A stretch of 64,000 bases of DNA, taken from NCBI GenBank assembly GCA_034008185.1, contig CM067084.1, forward strand, positions 46,575,099 through 46,639,098, read 5' to 3'. Shown piece after piece: positions 58,701 to 64,000 of this stretch. The notes under the pieces are model-generated. The model did no database searches. It saw only the letters and a list, made by a program, of their open reading frames with translations, and was not told the origin of the DNA. A program made the position numbers and the translations under genes. This stretch comes from Gorsachius magnificus. Lineage: Eukaryota; Chordata; Aves; Pelecaniformes; Ardeidae. Positions within the stretch are counted from its first letter, which is position 1; the number at the start of each line of letters is the position of its first letter.

Positions 58701-61700
58701 ACAAGAAAGTATAAACTAACAACAAAAAAAATTTAGGGTGGAAATTGGAAGTTTTCTAGCCATGAAACAATGAATCTGATGAGAGCTGTGGGGTCAATGC
58801 ATCTATCTGTTCTGCTGGAGCTCAATAAATTTATTACAGGATCATCTAACACACTTGTGCAAAGATAGCCTCTGGGTCCAATCCCCTGCTATGTCTATGC
58901 TGCTAAACACAGACAGGGCCAGGGACCGTCCCTTGGCCCTGAGGCCAATGGGCATAGACTGGTTCGTGTTCATCTTACTCAGGGCTCCATCAGCATTACA
59001 TAGCACTTGGCCCTGGGTTTCCTCAAGGCTCCCGTCTCAAGAGAGTCCTAGGGCACCACATGTTTATTTTGTATGCCTCAGTTCAAAGTGCATAAAGAAG
59101 TGAGATGACTTCTTTGCAGCCCACCAGCATGGTATTTTCACAGCATGAAACAGAGCATGCTTTGCTTATCCCCCAGTATGGCCCGAGGGAGGGAGGAGGG
59201 TTAAGCATACCATCTCAGCAGGCTTTGCATTATAGGCCTATGCATGATGACAGCTTTCCTGCAGCCTCTTTTCCACCCTGCCCTCTGGAGCAGCCTTGGA
59301 ATGACCCATTTGCAGAACAATACTCAGGCTTTGTTCTGGAGAAAGCTAGTCAGAGTGGTCCAAAATAGATGGAAGTGAGCTAATGTTTATGCCTAACCTG
59401 TAACAGTACATAAAACCAGAAGGCCAGCATTCACATCTACCCCCAGGCCTTTTCTGTAGCACTGGAGATGCATGAAGTAGCTCCAGAAGACATCTTCCAA
59501 GTTAGTGTGGTGGTACATGCACAATTACCATCAGCTTTACCTAATAAACTACATTGCAGCTCTAGGGATGAAGGTGCCAGCATTCCCACGATAAGCTAAT
59601 GGAGCACACAGCAAGACTGTACCATCTCTGAACAAGCTATCAGGAAAAAGCAAGGATAAGAAGTTCAATTTACAAAATGCTCTGATGATTAGCAAAAGCG
59701 GAAAGGAAAACATGACAGTTTAATGAGATTTTAGCAGCAATTCTATGTGTCTCTCTGCATCTACCAGAATTTTTTAAAGCTGGGGATTTTTTTTTATATA
59801 TACTTGTCTGGTCTGTCAACTGTGCTATCAAGATTAATAAGAAACTGCTAGAGTTTAAATGATCTGTGAATTACAAAATAGGTCGTTTATTCATCACAGC
59901 AGACACTTCATGTTACAAAGTTGTGATTTTTTTTAATGAGGTGAAGACTAAGATTCTCGGGGGGAAGGGCAGTAGTTAGACCAACTCCTAGAAATGAACT
60001 CGTCTCTCCAGGCTGTTAGATTGGTTAGTGCATTTTTTAAACATCATGTATTAGAGATTTTTACTTCACTCCACATCTTTTGGAGTCAGAATTACCTAAA
60101 AATAATAATAATTAAAAAAAAATCTTGGTTCATCTTGTACAAAATTTATAGAGCATTTTTAGTTTAAATTGGTCAGCTTAGGTTTGAGTGCCTGGAACAT
60201 ACTCAGGTCCCAGAGACCACCCACACTGTTGTTAGTTCAGAACTGAGACTTTACAGCAGCATAAAGATTCGACCAAAATCAATATTCTGTTTTCAGTACT
60301 TTGTATTTAATCAATTGGCTAACACTTGTTTCCTCACCCTATAAACAAAGAGCAGTCATACCAAGTTGTACCATTATGGTACTGTCATGATATGTAAAAC
60401 CAGTGTTTCTGTGCTGTAGAGCAGACTTAAAACTTGGCAGGAGCTGGCCCTAGTATTGGGAATACATCTCTTATGAAAAATAACATGAAACTGTCTCAAG
60501 CTTAAGAGTTAACATTAGAGGTTTTGTAATAAATTGGTAATGTGAACAAGGACAAAGTACCAGGGTTTTAAGAACTCAAATATGAAACTGATGAATTATG
60601 TGCTGAACCACTGCATATCATCTTTTACTTCAATGCTACAGGAACCAGAAAATGTAATGCCAGTTTTTAGAAGGAGCTCTGGGTGAACACAGGGAACAGC
60701 AAAACTCATGCAAGTCTAATTTCTGTATCAGACCAATTGCTGTAAGTTACAAGCAAAAACCAGAATTAGTAGGCAGAGATAAATACTGCACACCAGAAAA
60801 GAGTCAGTATCTCTTTGGAAAGGTGAACTCTGATGCTCATTTCCTCCCACTCATGGAGGGGGAAGGAAGAATTTCTCAGGGCTCTTGTTCAGTTTTGTGA
60901 TTCTTCCCCCGCCACTCCTGAGCCCAGGACAGGCTGAGATGCAACACAGGATGAAGAAGCTCCTAACAGCCATTTTGAATCATAGAATCACCTCGGTTGG
61001 AAAAGACCTTTAAGATCATCGAGTCCAACCGTTAACCTAGCACTGCCATCCCACCACTAAACTATGTCCCTAAGCACCTCATCTATCCTTCTTTTAAATA
61101 CCTCCAGGGATGAGGACTCCACCACCTCCCTGGGCAGCCCATTCCAGAGCCTGACAACCCTCTCGGTGAAGAAGTTTTTCCTAATGTCTAGCCTAAACCT
61201 GCCCTGGCACAGCTTCAAGCCATTCCCCCTCGCCCTATCATCTGTTACCAGGGAGAAGAGGCCGACCCCCACCTCGCTACAGCCTCCTTTCAGGTAGTGC
61301 TAGAGGGCGATCAGGTCTCCCCTCAGCCTCCTGTTCTCCAGACTAAACAACCCCAGTTCCCTCAGCCGCTCCTCGTATGACTTGTGTTCCAGACCCCTCA
61401 CCAGCTTGGTTGCTCTCCTTTGGACCTGTTCCAGCAAGGCAACATCTTTCCTGTAGTGAGGGGCCCAAAACTGAACACAGTATTCGAGGTGCAGCCTCAC
61501 CAGCACCGAGTACAGGGGCACGATCACTTCCCTACTCCTGCTGGTCACACTATTCCTGATACAGGCCAGGATGCCATTGGCCTTCTTGGCCACCTGGGCA
61601 CACTGCTGGCTCATATTCAGCCGGCTGTCAACCAGTACCCCCAGGTCTTTTTCCACCAGGCAGCTTTCCAGCCACTCTTCCCCAAGCCTGTAGCACTGCA

Positions 61701-63420
61701 TGGGGTTGTGACCAAAGTGCAGGACCCGGCACTTGGCCTTATTGAACCTCATACAGTTGGCCTCAGCCCATCGATCCAGCCTGTCCAGGTCCCTCTGCAG
61801 AGCCCTCCTCCCCTCCAGCACATCAACACTACCACCCAGTTTGGTGTCATCTGCAAATTTACTGAGGGCACACTCAATCCCCTCACCCAGGTCATTGATA
61901 AAAGATATTAAACAAGACTGGCCCTAGAACTGAGCCCTGGGGGACACCGCTTGTGACCGGCCGCCAACTGGATTTAGCTCCATTCACCACGACTCTCTGG
62001 GCTCGGCCACCCAGCCAGTTTTTAACCCAGTGAAGAGTACATCCATCTAGGCCATGAACTGCCAGCTTCTCCAGGAGAATGCTATGGGAGACTGTGTCAA
62101 AGGCTTTGCTGAAGTCCAGGTAGACAACATCCACAGCCTTTCCCTCATCTACCAGGCGGGTCACCTGGTCATAGAAGGAAATCAGGTTGGTTAGGCAAGA
62201 CCTGCCTTTCGTGAACCCATGCTGACTGGGCCTGATCCCCTGATTGTCCTCCATGTGCCTGGTGAGCACACTCAAGATGAACCTCTCCATAATCTTCCCC
62301 GGTACCGAGGTCAAGCTGACTGGTCTGTAGTTCCCCGGATCCTCCTTCCGGCCCTTCTTAAAGATAGGCGTCACATTTGCCAACCTCCAGTCATCTGGGA
62401 CCTTGCCTGTGCCTGTGGCTTCTGCTGCATTAGTCTCACTCCACAGAGGTGCAGCAGGAGCTGACGTGGAAGCACAAAGACGAAGAAGGGGAATTTAAGA
62501 GAGCATACACTCCTCCCTTCCTCATCAGTCCTAACCACCGTTCTTCCCAAACGTCAGCTATTGCAGACCACAAGGCAGCTCTCAACTCCATTTCCACGCC
62601 CAGCACGAAGCCTGAGGCAGCGCAGCAAGTTGTCTTGCATCCTGCAGACCACACAAGGCCCAGAGGAGTAACTGCACAGCCCTGTTGATAGGTGCACCAA
62701 GATTCACAGAGGACCCTTCAAAGCAGGCTTGCAGAAGGCCAAAGTATGCCTGCTGCAAAGACAAAGACAGAATCCAAAGCAGCACTCAGCCACACTTACC
62801 ATGAAACCATCCTTGCTCTTCATTCCTTTTGCCTATTTAGTAAACGTGAATCAAATCAGAGGCTGAAATAAACAATGAAAGTCACCCCACCCATAGCAGG
62901 GGAGATCCACTGCATACCAGATGAGGCAAAAATGGCATGGAATGACAGAATGCAATACTTCAAGACAAACAAAATTCATCTCCTTCATGATATGTATTGC
63001 CTATGCCATCAACAGCTGAACACTGGAATTTCCCACAGCCACTGGAGTTTACAATTTTAATACCTGTATTTTAGACCCAATTTTTGGTTTGCATATACAT
63101 ACTCTCTGTAATATCTGTGGAGACAAACACACAGGAGCAGCAATCATCTGCATACACTGCAACTGTGTGTGCTTATATTTACAAGTTTTCACTACACAAT
63201 CCCAAATGGCTAATCATTTATGAACATACTTTACCAGGAAGTCAACCCTTCATAAAGGCTGTTTTTATTTTCAGAGCTGGGATTTTTATTCTGAGGTATC
63301 ACATATAGGCACATTAACAAAATTAGGTGAGTGGAAGAAAAATGGATCGATATTTTACCAGCTGAACTGTCACATACACACACATCACAAGTCAGACCTG
63401 TCAACCATAAGAAGCCTTAC
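52761..63420 (-). other. DCTD: DCTD intron (largest in the window)
   Basis: A 10.7-kb intron with donor GTAAGG and acceptor ATATCAG on the gene strand. Apart from the 1.4-kb CR1 at 60,978-62,405 it holds only ordinary AT-rich sequence and short A or T runs. No exon-like reading was found in it. Confidence 0.88.
60978..62405 (-). mobile_element. CR1 LINE, 1.4 kb, with broken reverse transcriptase
   Basis: The longest CR1 copy here, lying in the same direction as DCTD. The frame 62383-61892 encodes the reverse-transcriptase core: [36 protein letters not shown] (first catalytic Asp region) and [18 protein letters not shown]. One extra base in the A run at 61900-61903 shifts the frame just after this, ahead of the FADD box, which is still readable in the next frame. 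The frame 61821-61300 continues ORF2 and is then cut by an in-frame TAG at 61302-61300. After that the same frame goes on to the normal ORF2 end at 61057. The tail TGATTCTATGATTC-type sequence lies at about 60,978-60,990. It is truncated at the 5' end near 62,405 and cannot be active. Confidence 0.95.
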
Positions 63421-63556
63421 CATAAGGATATTTCGTGTCCAGTCTATGTGCTGCTGTTCTTGTCCAGGGTAGTACATCATCGCTGCAGCCATTAGGCATT
63501 CCATTGTATCCAATTCCAACAATCTTGTTTTCTGAATTTACAATGCAGGCACCAAC
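63421..63556 (-). CDS. DCTD: dCMP deaminase coding exon (substrate and effector region)
   Basis: The exon is 136 bases. It starts in phase 0 after acceptor ATCTAG and ends one base into a Val codon (TATG|GTAAGG). It reads [20 protein letters not shown], then [11 protein letters not shown] and [14 protein letters not shown]. It corresponds to human residues 37-81 and includes the [12 protein letters not shown] loop, which in known dCMP deaminases contributes to nucleotide binding. The start of the protein (residues 1-36 in human) is encoded further upstream, outside the window. Confidence 0.96.
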
Positions 63557-64000
63557 CTAGATAAAATCAGATTTATGTACTACCAACAGCACTCAAAACA
63601 ATGTATCAACAAGAAAAATGAGACCTGAAAAGTCAGTCCTACAATTTTAATTTAAGAGATACAAGCTTCACTTTATATTACGTCACATGATCTAGCGAGC
63701 AAGGCTATAATTGTACCTAACTGGCGAAGCTTTAAAATAAATTGGGGCAGATGCAACCCTGATACCCCTCTGGTCATGCAGTCCCCATCCCAGCCTGCCA
63801 GCACTGTTCCTTGTCTGAATATGAAGTGAACCTAGTTCAGGGAGCAGAACCGGCACTGAACTAACCCTACTAAACATAAGTTTTCCATCAGTTCAGCTCC
63901 CCAAACTAGCTTTTCCAGCAGCAGTACAAGAAAAGGTATGGAAGATGGAACAGGAATGCAGAAGTGTTGACCTAGGCAGAGATAGGCTCACAAATCTTGG
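63557..64000 (-). other. DCTD: DCTD intron, partial
   Basis: Sequence upstream of the coding exon up to the window edge. No reading resembles the N-terminal part of the enzyme, so the preceding exon is beyond 64,000. Confidence 0.85.

Larger units (their letters stand above)
47365..64000 (-). other. DCTD: DCTD gene, all but the 5' end
   Basis: DCTD encodes dCMP deaminase, the cytosolic zinc enzyme that converts dCMP to dUMP for thymidylate synthase. In known enzymes it is allosterically activated by dCTP and inhibited by dTTP. Four leftward exons with matching phases encode 142 residues up to the stop. Adding the 36 N-terminal residues that the human protein has before this point gives 178, exactly the human length. 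The exon with the N-terminus (and any 5' UTR exon and promoter) must lie beyond 64,000. The gene converges with TENM3 across 34 kb, the same arrangement as in human. Confidence 0.96.

Overview
The window is vertebrate genomic DNA, almost certainly from a bird. Genes are split by GT-AG introns. The interspersed repeats are CR1 LINEs with typical avian 3' ends: ATTCTATG-type tails on the younger copies and an ATTCT tail on one older copy. The two protein-coding genes are the 3' half of teneurin-3 (TENM3, + strand) and most of dCMP deaminase (DCTD, - strand). They converge tail to tail, as they also do in mammals. Species cannot be fixed from the sequence alone.

Layout. 1-13,025: the last four coding exons of TENM3 (38-334, 1539-3150, 5849-5979, 9399-10154), three introns and a long 3' UTR with several poly(A) signals. 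Together the exons encode the C-terminal 931 residues of the receptor: the YD-repeat barrel, the Rhs-like core, the toxin-fold C-terminal domain and the TCAP peptide. 13,026-47,364: an intergenic region of about 34 kb with no recognisable protein gene. It holds a GC-rich, CpG-dense island at 17.4-18.4 kb that looks like a promoter, an eroded ancient CR1 near 16 kb, a MIR-like fragment near 23.9 kb, and CR1 copies at 34.8, 38.6, 45.2 and 45.9 kb. 47,365-64,000: DCTD read leftwards, with the 3' UTR and four coding exons (63421-63556, 52644-52760, 50983-51079, 48932-49010). These encode the last 142 residues, which would complete a 178-residue protein if the missing N-terminus has the human length. 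The first coding exon lies beyond 64,000. The largest DCTD intron carries a 1.4-kb CR1 with a recognisable but broken reverse transcriptase.

The two genes have unrelated jobs: TENM3 is a neuronal adhesion receptor and DCTD is a nucleotide-pool enzyme. Nothing suggests that they act together; their adjacency is conserved synteny. The most interesting unexplained element is the CpG island. It carries a leftward YY1-type ATGGCGGC motif in a strong Kozak context, followed 165 bases later by a consensus splice donor in frame. It also has a two-copy 30-bp tandem repeat, each copy holding a 13-bp near-perfect palindrome. A leftward transcript from it, possibly antisense to the end of TENM3, is an inference that needs RNA evidence.
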